Source: Moniliophthora roreri (Eukaryota > Basidiomycota > Agaricomycetes > Agaricales > Marasmiaceae). Taken from it: 64,000 nucleotides of DNA. Location: NCBI GenBank assembly GCA_001466705.2, contig LATX02000165.1, positions 283,696 through 347,695 of the forward strand, given 5' to 3'. How positions within the stretch are numbered: the first letter of the stretch is position 1; each line of letters begins with the position of its first letter. A program made the translations under genes and the position numbers. The notes beneath the pieces were generated by a model, which saw nothing but the letters and a program-made list of their open reading frames with translations, was not told where the DNA came from and ran no database searches. Shown in pieces: positions 1 to 11,708 of this stretch.

Positions 1-204
1 ATGGACCCTATGGGCGCAACTTTCTCATAATTTTCTCATACACGTCGACTTTCAACCGGGCCGCCTCAGGGACAAATCATATTGGCTTACGGCCAACGCG
101 TTTTTATTTAATTCTGGAGCGCTTTCGTGCCCAAGATTTGCTTTCTTCCCTTCTTCCCCTCGGGCTACGGTCACTCCTTACACCAACCTCAGATTACTGA
201 AGAG
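1..204. other. 5' flank of DUF6533 gene A, no gene seen
   Basis: I see no coding exon here. The stretch is T/C-rich before the start codon at 205 and probably holds the promoter and 5' UTR of the downstream gene. No clear TATA element stands out. Confidence 0.4.
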
Positions 205-1780
205 ATGGCGTCGCCGGAAGAACAGGCCAAGTTTATCAAGCTTTACCAAGGCAACCTCACGCCGCTGCGTGTTTGCTGTACGTCTTGACATCACTGTCGA
301 AGTCGGGGGTAGACGCTGATAAGGTTTTCGACATCGAAGTGGTCGGTCTAACATGGGGACTTCATGATTATCGTGCGCCATTACCACCGCCTTCCTTTGT
401 TCCGTTCTTCTGATCAGTTTTGCAGTCGTCACTTTGGAGGATGAGGTGAGTGTTGTTTGCAGATTTGTAACTCTCCTAACTCTTCTCCTTCAGCTGAAGT
501 ACATCTGGGTCAGTAACCTACTGCCATCCCATGTTCAAACTCTGATGGAAGCCCTGTGAACAGCCGTTGAAACGGTCTTTCAACAAGTTCATGTTTTTCT
601 GGGTGCATTGTCCATTACACGTTCTCTCCCCCCTCTTACTGACCTTATGCACAGATACGATACTATACCATAACGCTCCTTGTCTTTGATGTTATACAAA
701 TACACACCTTTTCGATTCCTGGTGTCACAAGCGATAATGTGTACGCTTGCCGTAGCAGTTATTTCATGTCAAGGCTGACCCTAGTCCCCGCAGTTGCGTG
801 GCCATGGACTCGATTATCCGTGTCGTAGGAGCAATTAGTCTCTGGTCCGTCGAAATCATTATGCAACTTCGTGTCTATGCCCTCTACAAGTGCTCAAAAA
901 AGGCAGGCATCTTCAATATACGTCTCACCCGATACCCGGTCACTGATGGGCGACAACAGATAGCCATCATCAACGCCTTCTTGTTTCTGTGCTCCATAGC
1001 AGGATTTCTCTACGTGCTCATCTTCAACGCGCAACGAAGACGGGCTGTTATCGCCGATGCGATCCATCTACCTTTACCCGGATGCCCGTCCATACATTCA
1101 GGCATCGAATGGGCACAATGGGTTCCAGGTTGGTTCCGTAATTCTCTGTTTTGATCCTTCCTCGTCTTATCTAAACCCTTGCAGCTACGGCATTCGAAGG
1201 TGTCCTATTTGGGTTTGCACTATACAAGACTCTCAAGTCCACTACCTTGCGGCTCAGGAGTGGTTCTCGAGTTGGTTTGTACTCACTACTGTTGCGGGAC
1301 AATCTTTTCTACTTCTTCGCGTGAGTCCTTCTTTAGAGGTACTGACTGTGTATTGATTGGCTCACAGTATCGCATTTGTCCTGGTATTCAATAATCTCAT
1401 GGTTGTGGTATGACGTATGGCGAGTGGCTTGGTTTCACCGCGCTAATTCTTCGAACAGGGTATCACCAAAATTCCTTGGTTCAGCTATGCGTGCGTCTGC
1501 CTTATTGCCGTGTCACTTCTCCAAAATTTACCGCCCCTTTTATAACAGACCATTCCACGCAGCTGTCGGAATACTCACTACGCGGATGTTGCTCAACGTC
1601 AACAAAGCGGCGACGACAGATGTGCTCGTTGACGGCAATTCCTCGAAACAGTGGTCTAAAAAAACTGGAACCGTCAACACTTGGCGTGCAGCAAGTCATG
1701 CACCCTCTGGCTCCACTCTGACGAGATCAGATAGCTTTGAAATGAGGCATGCCGGGACAACCAAGCCGGGTGCCGTTTGA
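205..1780 (+). CDS. DUF6533-family multi-pass membrane protein, copy A (3' end probably frameshifted)
   Basis: Spliced reading gives an N-terminus MASPEEQAKF and then the DUF6533 signature GLHDYLVTLEDELKYIW. About seven hydrophobic segments follow. The family is a fungal integral-membrane group of unknown function. Introns are short (about 45-125 nt). The start at 205 matches the start of the paralog at 36831 (MTTPEEQADF). In the last exon the frame continuing from WFSYACVC stops after LPPLL near 1540, whereas the conserved tail (RPFHAAVGILTTRM to the final GAV) lies one frame over. The paralog reads through this point without interruption. Either a 1-nt frameshift truncates the protein or a 58-nt intron (about 1492-1549, GTGCGT...ACAG) restores the frame while deleting the last membrane segment. 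The intron after SKK has a GC donor. Family call is firm; intactness is not. Confidence 0.75.
903..959 (+). other. GC-AG intron in DUF6533 gene A
   Basis: The exon ends TGC TCA AAA AAG at 902 and the next resumes ATA GCC ATC at 960. The removed 57 nt begin GCAGGC and end CAACAG. The paralog at 35.2-36.8 kb has the same intron at the same codon with a normal GT donor (GTATAC), so this donor probably changed from GT to GC. Confidence 0.7.
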
Positions 1781-1907
1781 GGACATGGTTGATACAGATT
1801 GATACATTTATTTGTCTAATTAATAGCGTATACAACACATTTCGGAATTGTAGTACAGATACCAGACACATTGGCTGTTGTACAATGGTATATTCGTTGG
1901 GAGACTA

Positions 1908-4900
1908 TCAGGAACTAGGACGTATACGCTCGTGAGGTTCCTGCCAGGGAACCTGCAAAATCCTGAAGATGTCTTCTTCAGTCTCCGAGGCGAGCAGGGT
2001 CCCTGAAGAGAAGTGTCAATATCTATTGGTACCGATGAAAACGGGGATTGCTCGACCTTTATTCGTCTTGATGGTCCTATTTCGCACATCGCGGACAACT
2101 CCCTGATATAAACCTCGCTGATTCAGGGAATAGCCCATTTTATTTGCTTTGAGTCGCATTGAGCGATTGAACTAATTGAAAGTGGTCAATAAGGCTGCAC
2201 ATAGTGAACTTGAACTCGGCGCGTACAATATCGTCACCCTGAAAGGTAGGATAGTGAGCCCAAAGCCTTTTCCGATATCATTGCGTTTCTTACCGTATAG
2301 TATAGCAATGCAGCACCCTTGGATTTCCATGGCACTGTCAGGAAGTCGATCCGCCTACGCCTTGCCCCCTCCTTTTCAGGAAGACAACAGAGTCCGCGGT
2401 ATATCGCTTCAAGGTCCCCCTCCTCTGGATCATGCTCTGGAAGAGCTAGATCTTCCGTAAGGATGTTTTCAGCGCGGAGTCTTGCAAGTAGACGAGACAG
2501 GACTCCTGTGAAGCGAACGAATAAGGAACTTATTAAGGCAAGGTAGCCCACAGCACACTCTGACCTTCATGAGTCTTTCCATCATGGATCGGCCTGGTGA
2601 TTAAAATGTCGATATCCCCACAGTCTGCTTTTCCTCTGTAGCACAGTCAGAATCTATAGTACCAGCAAGTGATGAACATCACGCACCTCCTGTAGCTGCC
2701 CATGATTTCAATGTAAAGTGCTGGATCAATGGAAAGTGCTAATGAAGTGTCAATAAGGTACTGCATTTAAGTATCCTCTAGGCGACGAACCAATAGGCTT
2801 GATGAGAGCGAAGATAGCGCTGGCCTCTTCCCTTGGCATGCGGTCGTTGATGTCTATAGGACCTTATGAAGCCACTGTATCTCGTCTAAAAGGTACGCAA
2901 TACACACACCATCGTAATACTGGAGACCAATTTTCTGGGCTTTGCTCAGTCTGACACCACCTTTCCCCTTCCTGAGGTCGTCAAGGGTGCGGCAACCATT
3001 CTGGTACCACTTGACGGCAGTGGATTGGCCTTCAAATTCAAACGGGGCATGGTTAGTTTTCGTTCACGATTCTGGTATCTTCCCCCCGTACCGACGCCAT
3101 AGATTCCTTGGAAAAGTTTTGAAACTTCAACCATGTCGGTTCGTTCATACTTGAGGCGTTGCAAATCACCGGTTTTGATGATTTCCATGATCTAGAGGAA
3201 CTCAGATCGAGTACCATTGAAAATGTTGAATGACCAACCTTCAGGGCGGTCTTTTCACCAACACCGTCTATAGCTTTAGCATCCTTGAGGGACTTGATGC
3301 GTTTAGGATAACTTCGGAGTGCACGTATAGCTACAGAAGTACATGAGACACCACTAGTGCCGAGGCATTCTGACATACCTTTTGTGTAGGAGTACACTCG
3401 CCAACGCTCCTCGTCTCCAGGCTTCGCTCGATGCAATTCAAGGAGTTCTTGTAGCTAGAAGATGCATGTCAGCCAGTGCAAATTCCAAGTCGAGTCAATT
3501 ACGGTACCTTGTCAACAATAGTTTGATTGGCACAGGCGCCGCGACCCTTGGAAGCTTCTTTGTTGTCGCAGGTCCACCCCTAAAGGAGTCGAAATTAAGA
3601 GCTGTGATATGTAAAGACCACTACGAGGAACTTACTGCCTTTTGCTTCTTCGCAGGTGGTCCTTCATCCTCTGAGCTCGAGGCGTCGGTCTCATCATCGG
3701 TCTCTTCCGCTTCTCCATAACGCTAGAAGCATCGAGGAAGTAAGTCACAATTGCGATACACATAAGAAGACACTTGCTCCTATTTCTTCGTGCTGCTCTG
3801 CCCTCGCCTGCTCATAAAATTCGGCGAGGGGGTCATTCGGATCCTCTGCTTTATATTTCGGCTCGGGTTGGAAGTTTAGTGGGATTCGAGAGGTTGAAGC
3901 CTTGAGTTTGATGCTTCGCGAGCTCTCGCCTTTACTACCAGCAGCTGCTTGACCGCCAGTAGGTGGTTGGATGTCATCGTTCGTAAAGTCTCTGAATCAA
4001 GTACGAAGGTCAGCAAGGAATATCCGGAAGCTTGTCCAGCACCTACTCGATACGACTGACTTCGCCGCTCTCGGCTTCAGCTTCGGCTTGTGCCTTCTTC
4101 TGTTTCGCCTTCTCTACCGCTTCCTTCGATCCAGCATCAAACCGGGAAGCAAACGAGGCATATCTCCACAGCTGAACTTCAAAAGGCTTTGGATCGTTAA
4201 CCCAGCTAAACAACAGAGTCGGAATATGGTCCGGAATGTTGTCTAATGACTTCATCCCTAGGGCTTTGAGGAGACTGGCTGGCTTGCTCTTGAGATTGGG
4301 ATCGACCACGATATGTGTCACAACGTCGGGATCAAATATCGGGACTAGAGTACCACCAAGCTCAATTATCTGAAAATGTCGATGAGCGATAAGTGAACCT
4401 TCGCTGCGGCAGGCAATGCACTTACCCTCTGCATCTTTGCTTTGGAGACCTTGGTAACGGCATCCCAATCCCCACCGCAGTAATAGATCTTTGCACCCAC
4501 GAGCTTCTCTTTCGTCTTCTTCCTGCCGGTAGGTTTGGATGCCTCTGCACAGAGCATATCCACATATTCATCTGGGTAGAGCTGTCCCGGGTTGAGCTTC
4601 TTACGAGTTTTCCCTGGATTAGCCAATTCCCAAGTACTGTAGGACCGTACCACAGCTGGCGTAGACGCTGGGGCTCCTGTAGGAGGCGAAGAGGGTACAT
4701 GTGTGACGGAAGAGGTCTCGATGGCGCTGCCGGAACTAGCCTTCCTGCTTTTGGCCAACTTCATGACTTTGTTGCGCCGCTTATTAGCGCTGTGTTGTGC
4801 GATTCTTTCGTTGACTTCCTCCAACATCGAGCGTGTCTCCGTCACCGCTCGTGCGGGTTTCTCTGGGAATTCATTAGCGTCTTCAATGGGCGAGGTGTCG

Positions 4901-5708
4901 CGTTGAGAAGCAGGTGAGGTATCACGATAAGGCGGAGAGGAACTTCGGTCTAGTTTTGCTTCTGTGGCTCGTGCATTACGTTTACGAGGTTTCTTCGCTT
5001 CCGGAGATTCAGTAACGGACTTGCCCTTGTTCTTGCTGGCGGCGGTTCGAGAACGAGATGATGAGTTTGAAGGTTGCGGAGACGAAGTAGGTGTAACACG
5101 TCGTGTTTTCATGCTTCTTCTCAACGGTGCTGACTGTTCGTGTTTGGGGGAGGCAGGCTCACCTGGGCCACGAGAGAAAGAGGGTGTCCTGTGCCGGGAT
5201 TCGTTAATATTTACAAGCACTTGATTGTCAAAAATCCCTCACATTAGTTTATTCCTGAAGGAGTCGTCTGCCGAAGCCAGGCCTTCATCTGAAGACCTGC
5301 TGCGTTTTCTCGGCCTCATCGGAGTCTGAGACGTATAGCGCTTCCTCTTCGGAATGCTGTAGTCTGACAGTCAGAGATCGAGAAACTTGTGAGCTCAAGA
5401 AATGACCTTGGGTTCGGAGATGTAGCTACTTCTATTGAATTCATGGGCGTGCCCGCATCGTGGGCGTTCTGATCGACTTCAACATCCATGCTCGTCTCCT
5501 TGCGTTTGCTAGGGCCAGATATTAACGAAGCTGTCTTGTTTTGGCGTTGGCTGAATAAAATGAGTCTTCAATATTCACGCCAAGAGTCTAGCGCGCACCG
5601 CTGGCTCTCTGCATTCATTCGCCCAACATATTCGTCTATTTCATCGTCGGAGATGTTCATACGACGATCCTGCTCCGCAAAGAAAGAGTCCACTTCCGTT
5701 TCAAGCAT
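1908..5708 (-). CDS. pol4: Family X DNA polymerase, lambda/Pol4-like, with BRCT domain
   Basis: This is a gap-filling DNA polymerase of the lambda/Pol4 type, expected to act in non-homologous end joining and base excision repair in the nucleus. The start at 5708 (MLETEVDSFFAEQD) opens a Ser/Thr/Lys-rich N-terminal region. A BRCT domain follows (IYYCGGDWDAV, then LGGTLVPIFDPDVVTHIVVD, about 4290-4520). A helix-hairpin-helix reads DAKAIDGVGEKTALK. The catalytic GDIDILITR motif, with two metal-binding Asp, lies at 2602-2619. The third Asp is in RRIDFLTVPWKSKG near 2345. The thumb begins GDDIFNRSMRLKANKMGYSL, and the C-terminus is VPWQEPHERIRPSS. All catalytic Asp are present and no breaks were seen. 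At least ten short introns are needed. It converges tail to tail with DUF6533 gene A. Confidence 0.9.
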
Positions 5709-6058
5709 GGTTCAGGGCTTGAGGGGTGGTCCGAAAAGGTGGTGGTAGAGAGTCAAGATGAGGCTTCGCGAAAACAATACGGTTTAGGAGAGTATAAGAT
5801 GCATACAGCGTGACTGTTGTGACATGGGTCGCGTTGCGGAACCGATTGATGCGCGTGGCCTTTCCGTACAGGATAACGTGACATTTACAACCCCCCAAGC
5901 CTCAGGTTAATAGTTATGGTCTCTCCGTACCCGTATGTGTTTCGGCATACCAGTTAGAAGAGACTTATCCATAGCGCTACATAGCAGCTTCACTGCAGCG
6001 ATGATTCTTAGTATAAAAGGAAATCTGTATTCGCTATTCTATAAGACCAGCGTTTAAG
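5709..6058. other. Intergenic: polymerase promoter and QCR2 3' end
   Basis: About 350 bp between the polymerase start and the QCR2 stop. No coding exon is visible. It should carry the polymerase promoter and the QCR2 3' UTR; I see no distinctive TATA box. Confidence 0.4.
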
Positions 6059-7491
6059 TTACAGCCCCAACTCGTCGGCGTAAGGAAGAGTAGCGATGTC
6101 ACCAATCGCAACGTAGGTAGGTTTTGCTCCGACAAGAGACGAGGCAGCCTACAAGTTCGGAGTGAGCACGGCTGAATAAAGAAAAAAAAATAATGATTGA
6201 CGAACCTTTGCAACAGCACTCTCTGAAACTTTGTCGAAAGCGCTCAGGGCAGAAGCCAACGAAGACTCTGAACCAGCGAGCACTTTGGCACCCAAAGTGG
6301 CAACAAGTCCATCCCGGCTCTCAGCAGCAGAAGCAGCGGCAAATTTGGCCTTTGCAACGGCCTTCTTGAGGTCATCACCCTTAAGTCCGCTAGAGGCGGC
6401 CTTTAAGGCATCAACAGTGGCTTTACCAGCCGCCTTGACTGAAGCACCATCTTGGCCCTGGACGAGGAAACCGAAAAGGGTGGCATCAGAGTAGGGAAGG
6501 TACACGCTCTGGACAGTAGTACCAGGGGTGATTGCTGAGGCAATCGGTGAGAGGCCTTGAGACCACTTCACGGAAGCGGCGGGTGAGACGTGAGTTGACA
6601 GAGCAGCCAACTCAGCCAGAGGGGCACCAGTAGCACCGTATCCGACGAAAACGGTCTGGGGTCCCCCATGGCTTTGAAGACGCGTCTCACCACCGAAATA
6701 CGATGAAGCGGGGGAAGAGGCGGAGGAGGAGGCGGGGACACCGCTGAGGGATTGTTGAACAAGCTTGGAAAGGGTTCCTTGGTCGATGCCGGTACCGACG
6801 ACAGCAAGGTTGCCCTGGGTGAAAATAGATTTTGCAAAATTTCTAATGTCCTCCGCAGTGATGTGGTGGTGAGGTGCGGCGAACAGGGACGAGCCCAGAC
6901 CCTGGCGGAAAGCCAGGGCATGGGCAAGCTCTAAAGCTTGGATGGCGGGGTTGGAGGTGCTAACTTCAATTTCGCTTTCGAGAACGGGCGAGACGTATTC
7001 CTGGAACTCATGACGGGTGAATCTAGGTGAAGTAATGAAGGAAGTGAGGACATCGACAAAGTGTTCCCTGAAAAAAGATATTAGGCAGACGTATAACAAA
7101 AAAAGGCCACGATACTCACTCATCGCCCCGTAAGAATTCTGCTGTCAGAGCAAGATACTCTCTTGACAAATTTGCAGATAAAACACCTCCGTAAAGTTCA
7201 CTTTCACGAACCGTTCCCAACGCCGAACGCTTGCCCGTACTCTGCAATCTCGAGTCAGAAAACTTCCTCAAAGTCCGAAAATGCTCTTACCTTGAAAGCA
7301 AAGTTTTTCAGACCATGAGCGACACCTGCTTTTGGCTCGAACCTGCTGCCGGCTTTCACGAGGAGTGTCACGGAAGAAGTGGGCTGGTTACTGTCGACGG
7401 CAGCGACCTTGACACCGGCACTGTCTACGACAGTAGCAAAAGACCGCGCCAGGCGCTGTACGTTGCGCGACGATGCCCTCGTTGCCAGCAT
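6059..7491 (-). CDS. QCR2: Cytochrome bc1 complex core subunit 2 (M16 peptidase-like)
   Basis: This is a structural core subunit of mitochondrial complex III. The N-terminus MLATRASSRNVQRLARSFAT is an Arg/Ser-rich mitochondrial presequence. It is followed by the core-protein pattern VTLLVKAGSRFEPKAGVAHG. The HxxEH zinc-binding motif of active M16 peptidases is absent (AGVAHGLKNFAFK instead), as expected for the non-catalytic core-2 subunit. Small introns separate the first exons. One large exon carries most of the protein, and a last small exon encodes AASSLVGAKPTYVAIGD and ends YADELGL. Length is close to the usual family length of about 430-450 residues. No defects were seen. Confidence 0.93.
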
Positions 7492-7882
7492 CGAGAATAT
7501 TTCTGGTGGAATTTAGGAATCAGAAAGGCAGAATTTGGTCAGAGGCGAAGCGAGTTCATCCGGTTGAGGGACCTCGGTCCATGGCTGCGTCACGGGACCA
7601 TGGACCTATGTATCAAATGAGGGCGATCTGCCCAGTGCCTCCGGACCTGAATTCTGGATAACCTCAAGCGTGAATTCTAATTGATACGATGATTGTCACA
7701 GTAACATCAAGTAGGCAAGGTGCTTGGATTTACTTCTCTACTTGCGTTCAGCTGTCTAAAGCCAACATCTCAGGTATGAATAGTATAGGTTCAACTAAAA
7801 AAATACGTGAATGATGTGGTGGAACATATAACTGAAAACGCATCGACACCGTCGTCTTTTTACTAGGCCCAGACGTTTTACT
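7492..7882. other. Intergenic: QCR2 promoter region
   Basis: About 390 bp between the QCR2 start codon and the stop of the upstream hypothetical gene. No gene was recognised. Confidence 0.4.
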
Positions 7883-8707
7883 TCAATCTCTTCGACGTTC
7901 GACGCCCCTCTGCCTTCGCTTTCTCTCGTTCATAGGCGGCATCTCATCCGGCAGCTTTTGCTCTGCCGTTCTGGGATGAAACAATGTTCTGAGGAGCTTG
8001 GCAAATGCTCTTTCATTCAAGGACATGCCTTCCTCATCCAATGGACTGAACCCTTCCCTCGATCTCTTCCGTCGAAAGCTGGGGATCGAAACGAGTCTCT
8101 GCGGTCTCGAGATGGTGATTGCGGCAGGTGTTACACACGGATGATAGTCCTTCTTTTTTAGCCTACGCATAGGCTCCAACGGACCGTTGTTTGAGAATGG
8201 GTTTGTGAAGCCGAGCGTACCCAAAGTAGCGCGTTGAACTCGAGGGCGACCGCTGAGTTTTGGTGTGGGTGTATTGATTGTTCTAATGGCGCCCGGGGCT
8301 CGGTGGGAGGGCTGGCGTTTTGGGTTTGGAGGAGCGGATGCCGAAGGGTCCTTGTGTGCCGCTTGTTGTGCCGCTCGTTGTGCTCGTAAACTTTCTGAAC
8401 TATCAGAGGAACCAAGTGTGGCGTAGGGAGTCATATCGTGCTTGTCAACAGCGAAGTCTCGCGTTGAATCGGATTTGGATGTATCGTGGCTAGGGAAGCG
8501 GATGGAATGCTGCTAGTACAAAATGTCGAACAACCAGCGACGACAACAAAGGAGTGCTTGTAGGATTTATGGGATCAGCGAGCATCGGTAATCGCCATTC
8601 TCTATGGCGGATGTCGACGTTGAAACGCTCAAGCTCCGGCGGTTGTGTCGCGATCAGCGTTGAAACTCGATCGTGATCCAAACCATAGTGACTGCCAGTC
8701 GAATATG
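7883..8707 (-). CDS. Hypothetical basic protein, 5' end and one junction unresolved
   Basis: I do not recognise this protein. The main exon from about 8515 down to 7883 is rich in Arg, Pro and Ser. It contains RPRVQRATLGTLGFTNPFS and a C-terminal ERKRRQRGVERRRD that could be a nuclear-localisation-like tail. An upstream exon beginning at a TTTCAG acceptor (8707) reads YSTGSHYGLDHDRVSTLIA and ends near TPLLSSL. The only in-frame splice joining it to the next segment (HSIRFPSHDTSKSD) would remove about 25 nt, too short for a normal intron. The exon limits are therefore wrong, or a frameshift is present. The first exon with the start codon was not located. Confidence 0.45.
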
Positions 8708-9209
8708 CTGAAAATCATAGCAGTGCAATCAAAATACTCGAGATGTTGGTATCAATGCAGAAGTAGCCTTTTCCTATACCGGACACCCGAAACAGTGGGG
8801 GACAGTGATTATGTGGGCTGGTAATAGCCCGATAGTGCCCTCATCGGGTCTTCGTCCTTGGCTTAAACTGTTCGCTTATGGTGGCTCATGGCCGCTGGGC
8901 AAGGCTAGAATGTGGCCGGCGGTGGAACGAGTGTTTGGTCTCGGAAATGGCGAACGTCTACAGCACTTGCAGGTCAAAACGTCGGACCTTCTGTTAACCG
9001 CACGCATCGAAGTTCGCGAGGCGCAGTATACGACTTCTTGTATTCATATCCACCGATGGTCATACGACGATATAAACACGATCACTTTGATAACAGTACA
9101 CGAGTCTGGAAACTTGATCATCCTTTTTATGTACGCATGTTCTCTTTTCGTGACTGGCCGTCGTATGTCATTCAAGCAAATTCTCCAAACTAAGACTGAA
9201 ACAGCAGAA
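8708..9209. other. Intergenic, no gene assigned
   Basis: It holds the unlocated 5' part of the hypothetical gene and the 3' UTR of the glycosidase-like gene. No long open frame resembles a known family. Confidence 0.3.
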
Positions 9210-11254
9210 CTAGACGCTAACAATCCATGCTCCGCTCCCGACCTCCTCAAACGTAACCACATCTCCGGATAAACTCGCGCCGCTGTCCAACACTTGCTGG
9301 ACATTTGAAGGTTTACTCCCAAAGAGCTGTGCCAAATCCAACGTCTTGCCGTCATAGTTCATGTTGCTTGCCAACGCCAGCGTCTCCTGGCCAACCGTCC
9401 AGAGACCGATGTCAACCCTATCCGATGTTACCTGGCGGAAGGTCGCCGAGGGCTCAAGGATGAATGGTGTTATTCTGGGAAGCGCAAGCGCAAGTGCGGA
9501 GGCAGAGGTTTTAATATCCGCTGGTGTAGGGTCGTCCCAAGGTACTACACCTGTAAAGAAGATTCAGTCTCATATACAACATTTAGTAGATGATTCATAC
9601 ATACCCAGCCCGCCATGGTTGATTCCAAGTATGCTTTCGACGACAAACTCCTTGCCAGTAGGGAATCTCTTCCAATATCTAAAGTCACATAAATTAGTAC
9701 AAGGATGTGTATTGAAGGCGAGAGCCTGGCGTACGTCTCATTTCCAAAGGCCTGAGGTACTGTCCATACGACTTTTTCGAGCTCCCATCCATTGATGAAG
9801 ATCCGCTTCTTGAAGGTGTCCATTCGGTCTGAGATATCTTCAAAGCTTCCCTTGCAATTGTCACATCTGAGACAAAGCGCAAGTCAGTAACACCCCAACT
9901 CACTACAGAGAAAAAACGACTACATACCCACAATCACCATACTCCGTGGTACAGACCGTACCCCATTGCGTAGAAAATGTCACATTGTTTCCAATCATGT
10001 ACGTGTCCTGCAAGATGATGTCCGCTCCTCTGCTATACTCGGTAAACTCATAGTTCTCGCAGTTTAGTACGAGTGAAACCGGGTGATAACCAGCACCACC
10101 AACGCCGTCCCCACCATCGAGCGAGTTGATGAGATTTTTCGCGTCAAGAGTTGCAGTCAAAGGATCCGAGGTGCCATCTGGTTCGTCCGCGGTGTACCAT
10201 AGGAGGAGGTTGGCGCGCTTCTTGATAGAGTTGACTTGGGTTGTGACGGAAGTGTCGTTCATGTATGTTCTGAATCCCTCTTTAGCAGATGGAGTGAAAC
10301 GAATGCTTCCACTACTCACCCTCGCATATCATACATAAGGTATAATCCGACTCGCTGCATTTCATCGAGAACCTCCTCCAAGGCAGTCGCATTTTCGAAC
10401 GATGGAACAGGGTGGATCTGAGGCTCTCTTTCAGGGGCAGGCAATGCTTCGGAAAGTTATACATACAATGTTGAACCTGCAGCACATGATCAGATGTGAA
10501 TTGACAGGGAAAGAATAGAACACACCCTTGGTCCTTCAAAACCTTGATCGCCGACAAATTTTTGGCCAAAAAACTATCAAACTGGGTATAGAACCCAATC
10601 GGCAATACCCTCTCGTATGGCCCATCACTACCATCAGCTGGTTTTGCCAGCAGGGCACCAGTACGCATATCCATCTTGGTGACACTGCCGATATCTGCAG
10701 GCTTCTCTGGCAGATACGTCAAAGTGTTGCTGTGTGTGAAAGTTTGCCCTCCGACGGATGTCGTGCATGAGATGGCGTAAGCCTCGGTACGAGGTTCGAG
10801 AGATGACAGTGAGAACGATAGTGGGTGCTTGGTAGCGTTCAGGGGAACCGTCCCAGAAGTGAGTGTTTCCCCGTTAACGGCGACTGTAATCGAGAGGTCA
10901 CTAGATGTGTCCGAAATGGGTTCAGCGCCGAGTATCTTGGAGAAAACAACAGGTGTATCAACGAGGATGGATACAAAAGACTTGTCGTCGGTTGCAATCG
11001 TGTCTTCAGGCAAGTATGGTTTAACGGCTGGACCACATCTGAGCGCGAGAAGGGGGACATCTGAAATATCGGGTATTGGGAATTCACCGCCAGGTGGTAC
11101 TATTGGCTGCGAGACCATGTAGTTCTTATTACACCTACAACTAGTTAGGCTTTGGATAGATGTTATAAAGGTTTAACACACACCATGTTTGCCCTAACAC
11201 GGACCCAACGCCTCCAGCAGCCCAAAGGACCAGAAATCTTGCTACTCCACCCAT
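9210..11254 (-). CDS. Secreted glycosidase-like protein of unassigned family
   Basis: The start at 11254 gives a signal peptide (MGGVARFLVLWAAGGVGSVLG), with the second exon joining to CNKNYMVSQPIVPPGGEFP. A first domain of about 180 residues is rich in beta-type repeats (DLSITVAVNGETLTSG). A second domain looks like a (beta/alpha)8 barrel: GFYTQFDSFLAKNLSAIKVL, then LLLWYTADEPDGTSDP, LNCENYEFTEYSRGADIILQ and NGWELEKVVWTVPQAFG. The C-terminus ends GSGAWIVSV. The Glu in ADEPDG is a candidate acid/base residue by analogy with NEP motifs of clan A glycosidases; this is inference. About eight introns, no breaks. I recall similar uncharacterised proteins in Agaricomycetes but cannot name a CAZy family. 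Confidence 0.7.
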
Positions 11255-11708
11255 GATGACCGAACCCCTCAGAGCATGAGGTAGACCAAAAGGTAGAAGA
11301 TATAACCTTCCTCGGTCTATTTTCGTTTGGCCCTCCACTCTGCATCCACATGATGAAGCATGTCACAGTCATGCAAACCGAAAATTCGGCATCATAAAAC
11401 CATGCGGCCGTCAGAGTTAGCTTTATTGGCTGTAATTCCTGAGAATTCATGTGGTCCAAGCCTCAAAAAGGCGTTGAATGAGGCAGAAGGTCATTCAAAC
11501 AAAGAGTAGAGGTGATGGGAGATCATATGGAAAGGCGTCTGGGGCCTGGGCGCTAATGATCGAGTGAAACTATGGCTACATTACGGTCGTAAAGAAATCG
11601 TGGTACATCGTATCATCGTTAAGGGTCGTCATAGTAATTAAATATCATCGGTGAAGTAGCGAGAGCGTAACGTGTACATAGTTCCAGTGACTCAGTTGAT
11701 CAGCAGCT

